Source: a virus. Taken from it: a stretch of DNA of 64,000 nt. The notes beneath the pieces are model-generated. The model saw only the letters and a program-made list of their open reading frames with translations. It did not search any database and was not told the origin of the DNA. The stretch spans positions 34,268-98,267 of IMG/VR virus record IMGVR_UViG_3300036945_001096. One strand, written 5' to 3'. The number at the start of each line of letters is the position of its first letter. Position 1 is the first letter of the stretch. Positions 7,451 through 16,866 of the stretch are shown here, piece by piece. The position numbers and the translations under genes were made by a program.

Positions 7451-9732
7451 AAAAATATTACGGCAATCATGTAGGTATAGTTATACAAAATAACGATCCA
7501 GACAAATCAGGTAAAGTTAAGGTATTCATACCTTATATTTCACCTACTGTGTACGAAAGATGGATACAACAGAAAACTAATAAATCATTTAAGTTTTTAG
7601 GTGATAATATACAATCTGTACTAACACAGATATTAAAGCAACAAACAGAGACAGGTGGTGAATCTTCGACTAGTTCTACAATCATAAACGTTGCTGAAGA
7701 ATTAAAACGTATATTACCTTGGGCAGAATGTGCATGCCCATTAGTAGGTGAGAACACTAGTGGTAGGTATAATAATACAAGGCAAGTAGGTACTACTTCG
7801 GACTCTAATTTTGCAGATCAGCTATCGCCAGATATTGACTCAAAAGATATACCTGGGAAACCTGCTGCTTTCTACGAAGATCAAACATATAGACTTCAAG
7901 ACGCGTTTGATTCTGCTTCAAATAATATTAATAGACCTAATCCTTTATCTTACGAGTATTTACCTTCATCATATTCTAATAAAGCAAAAGGCTCTTTCGC
8001 TATACCAAGTGTAGGTTCACATGTATGGGTATTTTTCAGAGATGGTAACCCTACAGCACCTATTTATTTTGCCACAACATACGGTAATATAGATTGGCAG
8101 GGAATTTTTAATTCTGAAAATGGTGGTATAGATTACCCTGGTAGTTTCGAAAATAAGATACAAACCGAATATAATAATAATGTAGATACGTACAGAAATA
8201 AATTTGTTATAAATCAAAAAGGTGGTACTATAGAGGTTGTTAATACAGACTTAAATGAGAAGTTAAAGTTTACGCATTTTTCAGGGTCGTTTAAAGAATT
8301 TAATAATCAATCTAATATAGAGCTCGCTACAAAGAATAGCCAAAAGCTAGTACTAAATGATCAGTATGAAACGGTAAGAGGTTTTAATAATGTATATACC
8401 GGTAAGAGCTTAGATGAAATAGTAATGCGTGATAAGTATAAAAAAGTCGGGTTATTAAATAGTGAACTATTTGATCAGTGGAAACTAACTTATGCTATAA
8501 TACATGAAAATAAGCAACTATTTGAAATTAAGCGTACGGATAATAATAACGTTTTAGATGCAGACGGTAATATAAGACTAAAACGTAATAGTTTACTGCA
8601 AACAAGATCAGGTGCTTTTGCTGCACATCCAGTAACAGATGGATCAGTAACGTATGATACTATTACAGGTAGTCAATCATTTGACACATATAACACAACA
8701 ACAAATGCATCATCTGACGGTGCTTATAATATTAATAATAATTTAGGTTCTACTGTTGATAGATCATTACCACCTACTTCAAGATATCTTGCTGAATCTA
8801 ACACTGAATGGGGACCTGGTGGTGTAGGTAAGAGCACATCTTCACAAGGTGGTAATTGGGATGTAGAAGATCAAAAAGATATTTTAAACCAGTTAATAGA
8901 ACTTAATATACAACAGCTAACAGAAATAGAAAAACAACTTGGTGTTGGTGGTAGTGAGATATCGCAAATTGCCAAGCATAAAATTGAAACTATAGGTTTA
9001 ACGTTTAATGATTTCGGTAGTATACGATACGATGGTATCGGTAAAATGTTAAGCAATGAAGTACTTGTTGATGATTTTGGTGTATATGTAAACAAAAAAG
9101 AGAGTCCATTAGTAGAGTTGGTACACGTGCAAGACTTACCAGGTGGTAATTATACGATAACAGCATGTAATAGAATGAACGTTTTAGTAGGTGCTGGCGG
9201 CATCAATATTAAATCTCTTGGACAAACTAACATAACAGGCACTGTTACTAATATAGTAGGCGAGCAAGTAAATATTGCATCATCTAATGAAATTAATATA
9301 GATGCAAAAACAATTAACATATCTGCTGAAATCCTAAGATTAAGAAATAAAAATCAAAGACAAGTACTAATAAACGAAAGTCTCGGTGTTAATAATAATG
9401 TTATTATTGGTGGAGGTCTACACGTAGAAGGTGAAACTTACATACAGCATATAACAGCACCTAAGGAATATCAGGTGACTGAACAAGTTACACTATTTGG
9501 TAAATTTGTTACAGGTACAGTAGTAAATGTTAAAATAAACGGAAGTCCTGCAACATTGGAATATACCAGTACGGGTACTAATATAATTGAATGTTATCCG
9601 CATTCTCATGCATTTGCAAACTTACCTCTCACATTACTCGCAACTAATGATGCTGTAAGAGTTGCTGCTAAAGAATTAAACGATGGGTCACAACGATCAG
9701 TATCTGAAGGTATACACAACGAACGTAAGTGA
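7447..9732 (+). CDS. 5: Baseplate central spike protein, gp5-like, without visible lysozyme domain
   Basis: The 761 residues start with an OB-like domain: GNHVGIVIQNNDPDKSGKVKV, and later FAIPSVGSHVWVFFRDGNPT and APIYFATTYG, blocks found in gp5/VgrG-like spikes. The C-terminal part has short beta repeats (GGINIKSLGQTNITGTV, INIDAKTINISAEI) like the triple-stranded beta helix of the T4 needle. T4 gp5 has a lysozyme domain between these parts; I see no lysozyme motif here. The gene lies between two other late tail genes. Confidence 0.82.
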   Translation: MKKYYGNHVGIVIQNNDPDKSGKVKVFIPYISPTVYERWIQQKTNKSFKFLGDNIQSVLTQILKQQTETGGESSTSSTIINVAEELKRILPWAECACPLVGENTSGRYNNTRQVGTTSDSNFADQLSPDIDSKDIPGKPAAFYEDQTYRLQDAFDSASNNINRPNPLSYEYLPSSYSNKAKGSFAIPSVGSHVWVFFRDGNPTAPIYFATTYGNIDWQGIFNSENGGIDYPGSFENKIQTEYNNNVDTYRNKFVINQKGGTIEVVNTDLNEKLKFTHFSGSFKEFNNQSNIELATKNSQKLVLNDQYETVRGFNNVYTGKSLDEIVMRDKYKKVGLLNSELFDQWKLTYAIIHENKQLFEIKRTDNNNVLDADGNIRLKRNSLLQTRSGAFAAHPVTDGSVTYDTITGSQSFDTYNTTTNASSDGAYNINNNLGSTVDRSLPPTSRYLAESNTEWGPGGVGKSTSSQGGNWDVEDQKDILNQLIELNIQQLTEIEKQLGVGGSEISQIAKHKIETIGLTFNDFGSIRYDGIGKMLSNEVLVDDFGVYVNKKESPLVELVHVQDLPGGNYTITACNRMNVLVGAGGINIKSLGQTNITGTVTNIVGEQVNIASSNEINIDAKTINISAEILRLRNKNQRQVLINESLGVNNNVIIGGGLHVEGETYIQHITAPKEYQVTEQVTLFGKFVTGTVVNVKINGSPATLEYTSTGTNIIECYPHSHAFANLPLTLLATNDAVRVAAKELNDGSQRSVSEGIHNERK

Positions 9733-9736
9733 AACT

Positions 9737-9744
9737 AATAAATA
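9737..9744 (+). promoter_or_regulatory. Late promoter, AATAAATA, 6 nt before ATG 9751
   Basis: AATAAATA directly follows the gp5-like stop and is followed by GATTAT and ATG. Confidence 0.6.
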
Positions 9745-9750
9745 GATTAT

Positions 9751-10110
9751 ATGCCGTCATCAAGTAACTCTACATTATCAGAGTTGTTTACTACAATCAA
9801 TATAGTTAAAGTTGTAGGTACTTTTTTTATAGCAACATGTGTTGTTTGGTTAAACAGTAACTACGTTAAACAAAACGAGTTTAAAGAGTTAACAAATAGA
9901 ATAGTCGTGGTAGAATCTAAGACTAATAATCTTGAGAGACAGATGGGAGACATAGTACCGGTACTAAAAAATATTGAAAAGAGATTGAGCAATATCATTA
10001 CCGAAGATGGTAAGATAATTTATGATAATAAAATCATAAATATGGAAAGAGATATAGGTTTGATACAAAAAGATATAGAATATATCAAAGATAATATTTC
10101 TAAAAAATAA
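9751..10110 (+). CDS. Small membrane protein with coiled coil
   Basis: The 119-residue protein has one probable membrane helix (IVKVVGTFFIATCVVWL, near residues 18-34) and then a long heptad-like charged region to the end, consistent with a coiled coil. No family recognised. It has its own late promoter. Its shape resembles membrane-anchored lysis accessory proteins such as spanin-like subunits or antiholins, but nothing decides this. Confidence 0.6.
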   Translation: MPSSSNSTLSELFTTINIVKVVGTFFIATCVVWLNSNYVKQNEFKELTNRIVVVESKTNNLERQMGDIVPVLKNIEKRLSNIITEDGKIIYDNKIINMERDIGLIQKDIEYIKDNISKK

Positions 10111-10111
10111 T

Positions 10112-10146
10112 AAAAAAAGATATCATTTAAATGATATCTTTTTTTT
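10112..10146. terminator. Bidirectional terminator between 9751 gene and nrdA
   Basis: A near-perfect palindrome: A7, GATATCAT, TTAA, ATGATATC, T8. It lies between two convergent genes and can stop transcription from both sides. Confidence 0.9.
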
Positions 10147-10153
10147 ATTATTG

Positions 10154-11800
10154 TTATGATTGGCAGGACTGACAATTTAATATGTTTCTCGCCAGCTCCT
10201 GAGCTGGGTTAGCACTTCTTTGATAATAAAGCGCTTTAATACCTTCTCTCCACGCAAAGATCGTTAGTTCACTTACATCTTTAGGTTTGGTATCGGGTGG
10301 TATCATTATATTAAGGGATTGACCTTGGTCGATGTACTTTTGGCGTGTAGCAGCTTGTATTATAATTTCTTTTTGAGATATCTCTCCAAATGTTTTAAAT
10401 ACATTCTTTTCATCTTCCGTAAAGAAATCTAAATGCTGTACAGAACCACCTTTTACGAGAATAGATCTCCAAATATCCTCTTTGTTTTTATCTTTAGATT
10501 CTAATAGCTTTACTAATTGTGGATTCCTAAACGTAAATTTACCTTTTGCTAAGTCTTTTACAAAGTAATTTGAATTTAATGGTTCTATAGAAGGTGATAC
10601 TTGACCTAAAATAAAAGAACTCGACGTTGTAGGTGCGATAGCAAGTGTAGTAGTATTTCTACGTCCATAACCTTTAAGTAGTTCTGGTTCTCCAAATAAA
10701 TCAGCCAATTTCTGCGATGCATTATCTGCTTTAGTTCTTATATTTTTCCAGATTTGTGCATTTAATGATTTCGCTTGAACAGACTCAAATGCAATCATTT
10801 TAGATTGCAAATATGTATGCCAACCTAATACACCTATACCTAGTGCACGTTGATTGATAGCAAATTTACGTGCGTGAGATAAAAATAGGTCACCTTCTGT
10901 TTTATTAATAAAATCAGTCATTACGGCATCCAGAAAGAATGTAAGCACTTCTACAGCATCTGTATCTTTCCACTCATCCCATTTTTCAAGATTAAGAGAT
11001 GATAGGTCACATACAAATGATTCATCAATACCATTTGCAAGCATAATTTCAGAGCATAAGTTAGAATGAGTTATTTTTAACCCTTTATCTTTATAAACCT
11101 TAGGAGCTTGATCATTTGCATTATCTGTAAAGAATATGTACGGGTAACCTGATTCGAATCTCTTCTTAATTACCTTACCCCAACGTTGACGTTTCTCGGT
11201 GTTGCCAGCAATCATATCCTCCATCCACTCATTTGTGATACAAACACCTATTGATAGATCCTGAATAGAATCACCGTCAGATCTTATATTTATAAACTCA
11301 TCAAAGTCTCCATGATCAATTGGTAGATATGCAGCAAATGATCCTCTGCGCACGTTACCTTGTGAGATGTAGTTTGTAATAGCGTTGAAGACAGTCAACT
11401 GATGATGTACACCAGTTGATTCACCTCCAGAAGAGATCTTAGAACCTCTTGATCTAACTTTACCGAAATAACCGGAAGTACCTCCACCAGATTTAGACAT
11501 TGATCCAACCTCACCTATTTTAAATAGAATATCATTGATGTCATCGTTTATGTACGAACCAAAACATGATATAGGTAGGCCACGTTTTCTGCCAAAATTA
11601 CTCCAAATAGGGCTTGATAAGCTATAAAAACCTTTCTTTAAATAGTCTTCAAATTTATTCGCAAATCCTTGTATTTGTAATATACCTTCTGCAAAAACCG
11701 CAATATCTCTAATACGATTCTCTGCAGTCTCTCCAGGTAATAAATATCCCCGCTGCAAGTACGTTCTAGAGTCCTCGTTTAACCAATATATTGTTTCCAT
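10154..11800 (-). CDS. nrdA: Ribonucleotide reductase class I large subunit NrdA, short form
   Basis: NrdA reduces ribonucleoside diphosphates with NrdB. The active-site residues are present: Cys79 in PISCF, the Asn247-x-Cys249-x-Glu251 triad in SNLCSEI, the second redox Cys in FVCDLSSLNLEKW, and the C-terminal shuttle CQSCQS. At 548 residues it is about 200 shorter than E. coli or T4 NrdA: the N-terminal ATP-cone region that carries dATP feedback inhibition is missing. The reduced form would avoid shut-off by high dATP. It follows nrdB by 3 nt. Confidence 0.95.
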   Translation of the reverse strand: METIYWLNEDSRTYLQRGYLLPGETAENRIRDIAVFAEGILQIQGFANKFEDYLKKGFYSLSSPIWSNFGRKRGLPISCFGSYINDDINDILFKIGEVGSMSKSGGGTSGYFGKVRSRGSKISSGGESTGVHHQLTVFNAITNYISQGNVRRGSFAAYLPIDHGDFDEFINIRSDGDSIQDLSIGVCITNEWMEDMIAGNTEKRQRWGKVIKKRFESGYPYIFFTDNANDQAPKVYKDKGLKITHSNLCSEIMLANGIDESFVCDLSSLNLEKWDEWKDTDAVEVLTFFLDAVMTDFINKTEGDLFLSHARKFAINQRALGIGVLGWHTYLQSKMIAFESVQAKSLNAQIWKNIRTKADNASQKLADLFGEPELLKGYGRRNTTTLAIAPTTSSSFILGQVSPSIEPLNSNYFVKDLAKGKFTFRNPQLVKLLESKDKNKEDIWRSILVKGGSVQHLDFFTEDEKNVFKTFGEISQKEIIIQAATRQKYIDQGQSLNIMIPPDTKPKDVSELTIFAWREGIKALYYQRSANPAQELARNILNCQSCQS

Positions 11801-11803
11801 AAA

Positions 11804-12775
11804 TTAAAATAAATCAGATTCAGAGAATGAATGCCCTTTTTTGCTGTATTCGACAGGTCGAGTATGAAAAAAGTCGGTCATATTATTACCAAGTAACTCT
11901 TCATCAAACCAGGTTGTTTTGCTTAGTAGATCTTGATCTATATCAAATATACTCTTAAAACCTATGTTTAATAATGATTGATTCATTCTGTTTTTAATAA
12001 ACTCTTTAAGAATATCTGGTGATACATTTTCTTCACGTAGATCACCTACCATCCAATCGATTATGATTGATTCAGCCTTAATAGATTCGCGTGCTTCACT
12101 TAGTATTCTTTCTTCGAGTTCATTATCAAAAAGTTCCGGGTATTCTTCTCTCAATGTGTTAATTATTTTAATACCTACTAGTGCGTGTATATTTTCTTCG
12201 TTACGTGTATATTTGACTTGTTGATCAGTATCTTTTAAGAGATTTTTAAATCTTGCAAACCAGTTGACTATATAAAACTGAGAAAATAATGAAACGTTTT
12301 CAACATATAATGTGAATAGAATTATAGCGTATAAGTATTGTTTTTTAGAGTCTTTGTAAAATCTATGATTGTGCTTTTTTAGGTACTTAACTCTACCTTG
12401 AATCCAGTCTAGCTTGAGATTTTCTTGGAAAATATCTTCTAGTCCCAAAAGTGTTAAAAGTTTTTCATAAGCGTTATTATGAATAACTTCGGTGTTAGCC
12501 ATAACAAACCCAAGATCTTTAATCGATGGGTGTGGTAGATTCTTACCAAGCTCTCCCCAGAATGTTTTTACTTCTACCTCTATTTGCCCTATAGCGGATA
12601 GAACTTTGATTATCATATCTTGTTCTTGTTTAGTTAAATTTACTTTAAATTGCTGTACATCAGATTTAAATGAGAATTCATCTTCTGTCCAAAAACCGTT
12701 ATGCATTGCTTTGATAAATTCCTTTGTCCAAGGGTACAAGTTAGGTTTGCGTGATATTTGCTCTTCGAATAACAT
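11804..12775 (-). CDS. nrdB: Ribonucleotide reductase class I small subunit NrdB
   Basis: The 323-residue protein holds the diiron-tyrosyl centre. The motif NTEVIHNNAYEKLL gives Glu96, His99 and the radical Tyr103 with the spacing of E. coli E115/H118/Y122. A second metal block ENIHALVGIKII (E..H) follows. The C-terminus ends in FSESDLF, an acidic tail of the kind that docks into NrdA. It is transcribed before nrdA, the reverse of the usual nrdAB order. Confidence 0.95.
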   Translation of the reverse strand: MLFEEQISRKPNLYPWTKEFIKAMHNGFWTEDEFSFKSDVQQFKVNLTKQEQDMIIKVLSAIGQIEVEVKTFWGELGKNLPHPSIKDLGFVMANTEVIHNNAYEKLLTLLGLEDIFQENLKLDWIQGRVKYLKKHNHRFYKDSKKQYLYAIILFTLYVENVSLFSQFYIVNWFARFKNLLKDTDQQVKYTRNEENIHALVGIKIINTLREEYPELFDNELEERILSEARESIKAESIIIDWMVGDLREENVSPDILKEFIKNRMNQSLLNIGFKSIFDIDQDLLSKTTWFDEELLGNNMTDFFHTRPVEYSKKGHSFSESDLF

Positions 12776-12800
12776 AAATTAGATTATTATTTATCTGCTA

Positions 12801-13322
12801 TTATATGTTAAGAATTAATAATTTCAATGATGCAAAAGATTGGAAATCAAAATGTTTTTCATCTAATGATAGTAGGTGTTGAAATACTTTTTTATCTTCG
12901 TTAAATGTATCATCGCAAACTGATTTTAAATTTGTGAAATCAATTGGGTATATCATATCGCTGTATAATGAATATGTATTATCACATGAAAAATTATACT
13001 GAGAAAGTATGTTTCTGTATGTTATAAGCGGCATTTCTTTTACTTTTTCTTGTGATCGCACTGTCTTCATTAAGTTTACAATAGCACTATTAGGTGTTAA
13101 TAATACACCATACAATGGTATACACTCTGTTATTTGATTATCTTTTCTTTTTACATGTAAAAACTTTACCGGCTTAAAATTTTCAGCTATTTTTAGCCTT
13201 TTGTTATCATATTCATTACGAATAATAAATCCTAAAAAGAGCGCGTACTTAGTTTCTGCTGGTGTTAAAATTTTAAATTCCTCCACATTAACAGGTGTAT
13301 CTACTAAAGATATAGGTATCAT
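12801..13322 (-). CDS. Hypothetical protein upstream of nrdB
   Basis: A 173-residue protein with no motif I recognise. It overlaps the preceding gene by 4 nt, so the pair is co-translated. The position just before nrdBA suggests an early or middle gene. One segment (KPVKFLHVKRKDNQITECIPLYG) looks like a beta-rich core. Confidence 0.55.
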   Translation of the reverse strand: MIPISLVDTPVNVEEFKILTPAETKYALFLGFIIRNEYDNKRLKIAENFKPVKFLHVKRKDNQITECIPLYGVLLTPNSAIVNLMKTVRSQEKVKEMPLITYRNILSQYNFSCDNTYSLYSDMIYPIDFTNLKSVCDDTFNEDKKVFQHLLSLDEKHFDFQSFASLKLLILNI

Positions 13323-13681
13323 TTTTGAATTATATACTTGTTGATAAATTCTTCAACATCTTTATCTGACTTATTGTATGTAAATTCTGTTATTGTTGTA
13401 GATGCTGAGTTCTCAGTATTAATACTGCTATTAAAATTCATTTCTAAAAAGACCAGAGTTTCATTATCAGGTAGTGGTATCTTATCATCCACAGATAATA
13501 CTTTTCTAATATCTTTAATCTTATATCTCTTTTTAAGAAAGCTTTTTACTTCTTTACAAATATATCGTTTTTCTAAGTTTTCTTCAGAACCATACTCTTC
13601 AATTTTCTTTGCAAGGAATTCACCTGAGTAAACAGTAGTACTTCCTGTAACTACGCAGGTTAAAGTTTTAGTTTTAGTCAT
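13319..13681 (-). CDS. Conserved small phage protein of unknown function
   Basis: The 120 residues open with KTLTCVVTGSTTVYSGEFL and continue with an EEYGSEENLEKRYICKEVK segment that I recall from T4-like marine phages, without a known role. The two conserved Cys could bind metal. A TATAAT box lies 6 nt before the start. Confidence 0.6.
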   Translation of the reverse strand: MTKTKTLTCVVTGSTTVYSGEFLAKKIEEYGSEENLEKRYICKEVKSFLKKRYKIKDIRKVLSVDDKIPLPDNETLVFLEMNFNSSINTENSASTTITEFTYNKSDKDVEEFINKYIIQK

Positions 13682-13687
13682 TCTGTT

Positions 13688-13693
13688 ATTATA
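13688..13693 (-). promoter_or_regulatory. TATAAT box 6 nt before ATG 13681
   Basis: TATAAT on the minus strand; a TTGAA-type sequence (13715-13711) lies about 17 nt further upstream. It overlaps the late promoter of the divergent gene at 13705. Confidence 0.5.
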
Positions 13694-13699
13694 TAAATA
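13692..13699 (+). promoter_or_regulatory. Late promoter, perfect TATAAATA, 5 nt before ATG 13705
   Basis: An exact T4 late consensus, then ATAAT, then ATG. Confidence 0.78.
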
Positions 13700-13704
13700 A
13701 TAAT

Positions 13705-13932
13705 ATGGGGTTCAATAAATTAGTTAAATTTCTATTGGAGGGTGGTTTTAGAGCACCTATAGATACAAAAAGACCTGTAAAGGTTCCTAATATGCCTAAT
13801 CATGGTACTGTGAACCCTCTTATTGGTAATAAGTCTACACCCTCTGCGTACAGTGGATTTAAAGGTGATAGACTAAATCCATCTATATCTACAGTAACAT
13901 TCAGATTACCTAGAAAGAAGAAGAAAAAGTAG
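13705..13932 (+). CDS. Small basic late protein with capsid-targeting-like N-terminus
   Basis: The 75-residue protein starts MGFNKLVKFLLEGGFRAP: an F/L-rich amphipathic stretch ending in LLE followed by G, like T4 internal-protein targeting sequences cut by gp21 after LxE. The C-terminus is very basic (RLPRKKKKK), suited to DNA contact. A perfect late promoter lies 5 nt upstream. I infer an internal capsid protein; no family is recognised. Confidence 0.6.
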   Translation: MGFNKLVKFLLEGGFRAPIDTKRPVKVPNMPNHGTVNPLIGNKSTPSAYSGFKGDRLNPSISTVTFRLPRKKKKK

Positions 13933-13933
13933 T

Positions 13934-14494
13934 CTACTTTTTATAATAAAAAATGTGATTACCTATAATTACTGTTTGGTAGCCGCTTTTCTTTAGTTTT
14001 GGTCCCCACGTTGGCTTTACAGCTAGTGTATGGTAATACTCAGCACCTTTAGTATGGTTTGTTAAATCATCAGATGCAATTTTCTTAGCTATTGAAAAAC
14101 TTTTTGGATCTTTTTTAGCAATAGAGTCTATAACATCTTTTGTAGGTGCTATATTATTCCAGCATGAGAATTGCTTAGGTTCAGTACATATTTGAGATAG
14201 AGATTTTTTTTTCTTTTTAGATCTATTATGTATAACCTCATTTACAGCCTCCATACCTTTCTTACCTTCACCTCTAGCTTCCTTATATAACGTAGCAGCA
14301 ACAATATCTATATCTGTCGCAGTTTTGGAAGCCGTCCTATTACGTTGCGACTGTGCGATAGTTGCAGGCATCTGAAAATTTACACTCATATCTGAAGCTT
14401 TAGTGTAAGGTGTTAAAGCAGCTAGACCTGCTAATCCTAATGCTTTTAGTTTAGTCTTGAGAGACTCATCCAATTTGTAATATGTAGAGAACTT
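13934..14494 (-). CDS. SleB-type cell wall hydrolase with capsid-targeting-like N-terminus
   Basis: About 187 residues with a GTG start at 14497-14495, set by a perfect late promoter 5 nt upstream. The C-terminal domain matches SleB/Hydrolase_2: ATLYKEARGEGKKGMEAV with the catalytic Glu, VIHNRS, QFSCWN, GAEYYHT and IGNHIFYYKK. The N-terminus MKFSTYYKLDE ends in an LxE site, followed by a hydrophobic stretch (LKALGLAGLAALTP). It could be the phage endolysin or a virion-packaged hydrolase. No other lysozyme is visible in the window. Confidence 0.85.
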   Translation of the reverse strand, partial: KFSTYYKLDESLKTKLKALGLAGLAALTPYTKASDMSVNFQMPATIAQSQRNRTASKTATDIDIVAATLYKEARGEGKKGMEAVNEVIHNRSKKKKKSLSQICTEPKQFSCWNNIAPTKDVIDSIAKKDPKSFSIAKKIASDDLTNHTKGAEYYHTLAVKPTWGPKLKKSGYQTVIIGNHIFYYKK

Positions 14495-14502
14495 CACAAA
14501 TA

Positions 14503-14510
14503 TATTTATA
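14503..14510 (-). promoter_or_regulatory. Late promoter, perfect TATAAATA, 5 nt before GTG 14497
   Basis: Lies in the last codons of the helicase gene. It fixes GTG as the start of the hydrolase. Confidence 0.75.
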
Positions 14511-16137
14511 CGAATCTATTGAGAAAGTACTTAGGTAGATTACGGTTATTTTTAATAATAGCATCATATATACACGCATCTAACACATACGTTATACAAT
14601 GATCATCCTTACTTCTAACACCTCTACCACATGCTTGTACAAAATTACAAAGCATTTTATCAGTGTACCATTGTTTATCCATTTCAAATAACTTCTTTAT
14701 TCTTGCATCACCTAAAGGTGGAAATGCTGCTTTTACTATTATCTGGAATCTAGCTAAATCATCTTTAAAGTCAACACCAAATGCAACTGATGGGCTTACA
14801 ACAACAGTAGGTTCTGTAGATTCTGCATGTTGTGTTAATAGCACTTCATTCTTCTGACCTTCAGATCTAAAAAGGAATCTCTTACCTTTTATTGAACCTT
14901 GCAAGTAACTAGTAATTGCCATCGAATGTGTATGTATAATACCTTTATCGTTTTTATGTTTATCGCAAATAGCTTGTATTTGTTTAGCAATCGTAGGTAG
15001 ATTATCTTTTAGATTGCCATGATTAAGCTTTAGCTTGGTATTAATAAAGATTGGAGCTTTAGCAGGATCAAAAGTACTATCAACCTCTACATACTTGTAA
15101 TCAGTTATACCTAGAGTTTTAGCAAACGTCTTATGGTCAATTATAGTAGCAGACATTAATAACACTTTATCAGCATGTTCAAATATATGTTTAGATAAAG
15201 TATCTACCTTTAGAGGTGTTAATTTAACGACCTTATCCTCTTTCTGTACTACATATTCACATTCGTGCCATGTGTCTAAAATCATTTTAATACTACCGTG
15301 TATACTTCTTAAATAATTAAGTTTAATTTTATCCGATTGAGCATTTTTATCGTTCTTCTTTGAAAGGAGTTTAGAAAGTAATAGATCAGCTTCCTCACTT
15401 ACCGTAATGCATATATTATTAAGCCATTTTTGAACTTGACTATAGTCTGTATGATTGATAAGAGGTGTTACTTTAGCTCCTGCTATTCTAAGCTTTTCAG
15501 GGTCAATCGTAGCTGAAAATTGACTAACCAATGTATCTTCCAATTCAGAAGCTTCATCACAGATGATAAATTGCTTCCTTTTTACATGACCTGGCAACGA
15601 AAGAAACATCTTATAATTTAAGATACCGAACCTACTTGTCAGTATATCATTTCTCGCATTATAATAAGGGCACATGTTTTTTTGCCAACATGTCTCTTTT
15701 AATTTAGGTGTCAATAAGCATGGTGCGGTGTCTACATCAAATTGATCATCTACTTGACATGTATAATTGGTTTTACCTTTTAAAATAGCATCTTCTTGAA
15801 ATAGTTTTTGATACTGATCTTGAAGAGATTTTGTTATTGTTAATACAAAAGAACCGAAAGGTTCTTCTGCCATACAGTCAGGTTCATATTCATACGAACC
15901 ATCGTATGTCTGTTTAAACGCATCATAACTTGTAATAAGCTGTTTAAATTCGGAAGAACATTCTGTAGAGTAATTACCTAATGTTTTAGATAAAAAACTC
16001 TTACCAGAACCCGTAGGTGCATTACATATTACAAACTTATTTTCTTCAAACGCTTTATCTATTTTTTCTAGGAGCGCTTGCTGCTGATTACTGGGTGTAT
16101 AATTTTCGGGAAAGAAAGAGACTAGATTTTTTAACAC
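14506..16137 (-). CDS. DinG/XPD-like superfamily 2 helicase with Fe-S cysteines
   Basis: The 543-residue protein has Walker A APTGSGKS (near residue 39), a DEAH-type box CDEASELED, a motif III-like LMSATIID and a C-terminal QACGRGVRS motif VI. Four cysteines in YTCQ, APC and ETCWQKNMCPYY, between motifs I and II, match the Fe-S cluster of XPD/DinG helicases, which unwind DNA 5' to 3'. Role in the phage is not known; DinG-type enzymes deal with R-loops and replication obstacles. It follows a 114-residue unknown gene closely. Confidence 0.85.
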   Translation of the reverse strand: MLKNLVSFFPENYTPSNQQQALLEKIDKAFEENKFVICNAPTGSGKSFLSKTLGNYSTECSSEFKQLITSYDAFKQTYDGSYEYEPDCMAEEPFGSFVLTITKSLQDQYQKLFQEDAILKGKTNYTCQVDDQFDVDTAPCLLTPKLKETCWQKNMCPYYNARNDILTSRFGILNYKMFLSLPGHVKRKQFIICDEASELEDTLVSQFSATIDPEKLRIAGAKVTPLINHTDYSQVQKWLNNICITVSEEADLLLSKLLSKKNDKNAQSDKIKLNYLRSIHGSIKMILDTWHECEYVVQKEDKVVKLTPLKVDTLSKHIFEHADKVLLMSATIIDHKTFAKTLGITDYKYVEVDSTFDPAKAPIFINTKLKLNHGNLKDNLPTIAKQIQAICDKHKNDKGIIHTHSMAITSYLQGSIKGKRFLFRSEGQKNEVLLTQHAESTEPTVVVSPSVAFGVDFKDDLARFQIIVKAAFPPLGDARIKKLFEMDKQWYTDKMLCNFVQACGRGVRSKDDHCITYVLDACIYDAIIKNNRNLPKYFLNRFV

Positions 16138-16144
16138 CCGTTAA

Positions 16145-16489
16145 TTATATTTCAATTGCAGATAAAACCACTACAGAATTATATAATTTATTTTTCTTTT
16201 CTGGTTTATATAGCATTAACTTGAATTGCAAATCTTCGTTCTCTGCAGCAAATTCTTCTACTTTATATGAGAACTTTAAACAATTATGCTCTTCTGTAAT
16301 TTTAAAGGGATATGGAAGCTCTATAATCTTAGATGTTGTACTGTGCTTGATAGTAAAATTAAGATAAAACTCTTTAAATCTGAATATTAAAAATTTACCT
16401 TCTTTCATAGGCTTAGCACCTTCTACAAAGATGCTTATCTTTTTTTGTAAAAAAGAATTGATTTTATTTTCTATTAGCGGGTCTATCAT
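16145..16489 (-). CDS. Hypothetical protein
   Basis: A 114-residue protein without a recognised motif. It overlaps the upstream gene by 4 nt and precedes the helicase by 7 nt, so it belongs to the same unit. Confidence 0.55.
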   Translation of the reverse strand: MIDPLIENKINSFLQKKISIFVEGAKPMKEGKFLIFRFKEFYLNFTIKHSTTSKIIELPYPFKITEEHNCLKFSYKVEEFAAENEDLQFKLMLYKPEKKNKLYNSVVVLSAIEI

Positions 16490-16866
16490 AGGTCCATATA
16501 ATTGATTTTATCTTGCGCTGACATAGTATATAGATTTTCGTTATAATGTTTCCAGAATGAATCATCTGCTTTTATTGTATTGAGAAGATTACAAGCATCC
16601 ATATTTACCATTCTCCAATCTTGCATAAAGATGTCCCAAACCGGTAATAGATTTTTTGACTCTGCATTATATGGTAAACCATAAACTGGTGGTCTGTAGT
16701 TTAAGGATATTCTACCATTTGTTGAGTTTAAAAGATCATTACATAACGTACACATCATTTTCCTATACAAAGGGCGACCCGCTTTAGGTCTACGCCGTAA
16801 GAATTCTATCTCACAAACGTTAGACCTAAGCAGGTTTTTTAATGATGCTATAGTTACTTGCGGCAT
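16486..16866 (-). CDS. Conserved phage protein, possible DUF2693-like
   Basis: The 126 residues start with VTIASLKNLLRSNVCEIEFLRRRP, followed by a RKMMCTLCNDLLNS segment, which recalls small phage proteins (DUF2693-type) with a conserved strand-helix core. The family name is from memory and unsure. It overlaps the co-chaperonin gene by 1 nt. Confidence 0.5.
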   Translation of the reverse strand: MPQVTIASLKNLLRSNVCEIEFLRRRPKAGRPLYRKMMCTLCNDLLNSTNGRISLNYRPPVYGLPYNAESKNLLPVWDIFMQDWRMVNMDACNLLNTIKADDSFWKHYNENLYTMSAQDKINYMDL

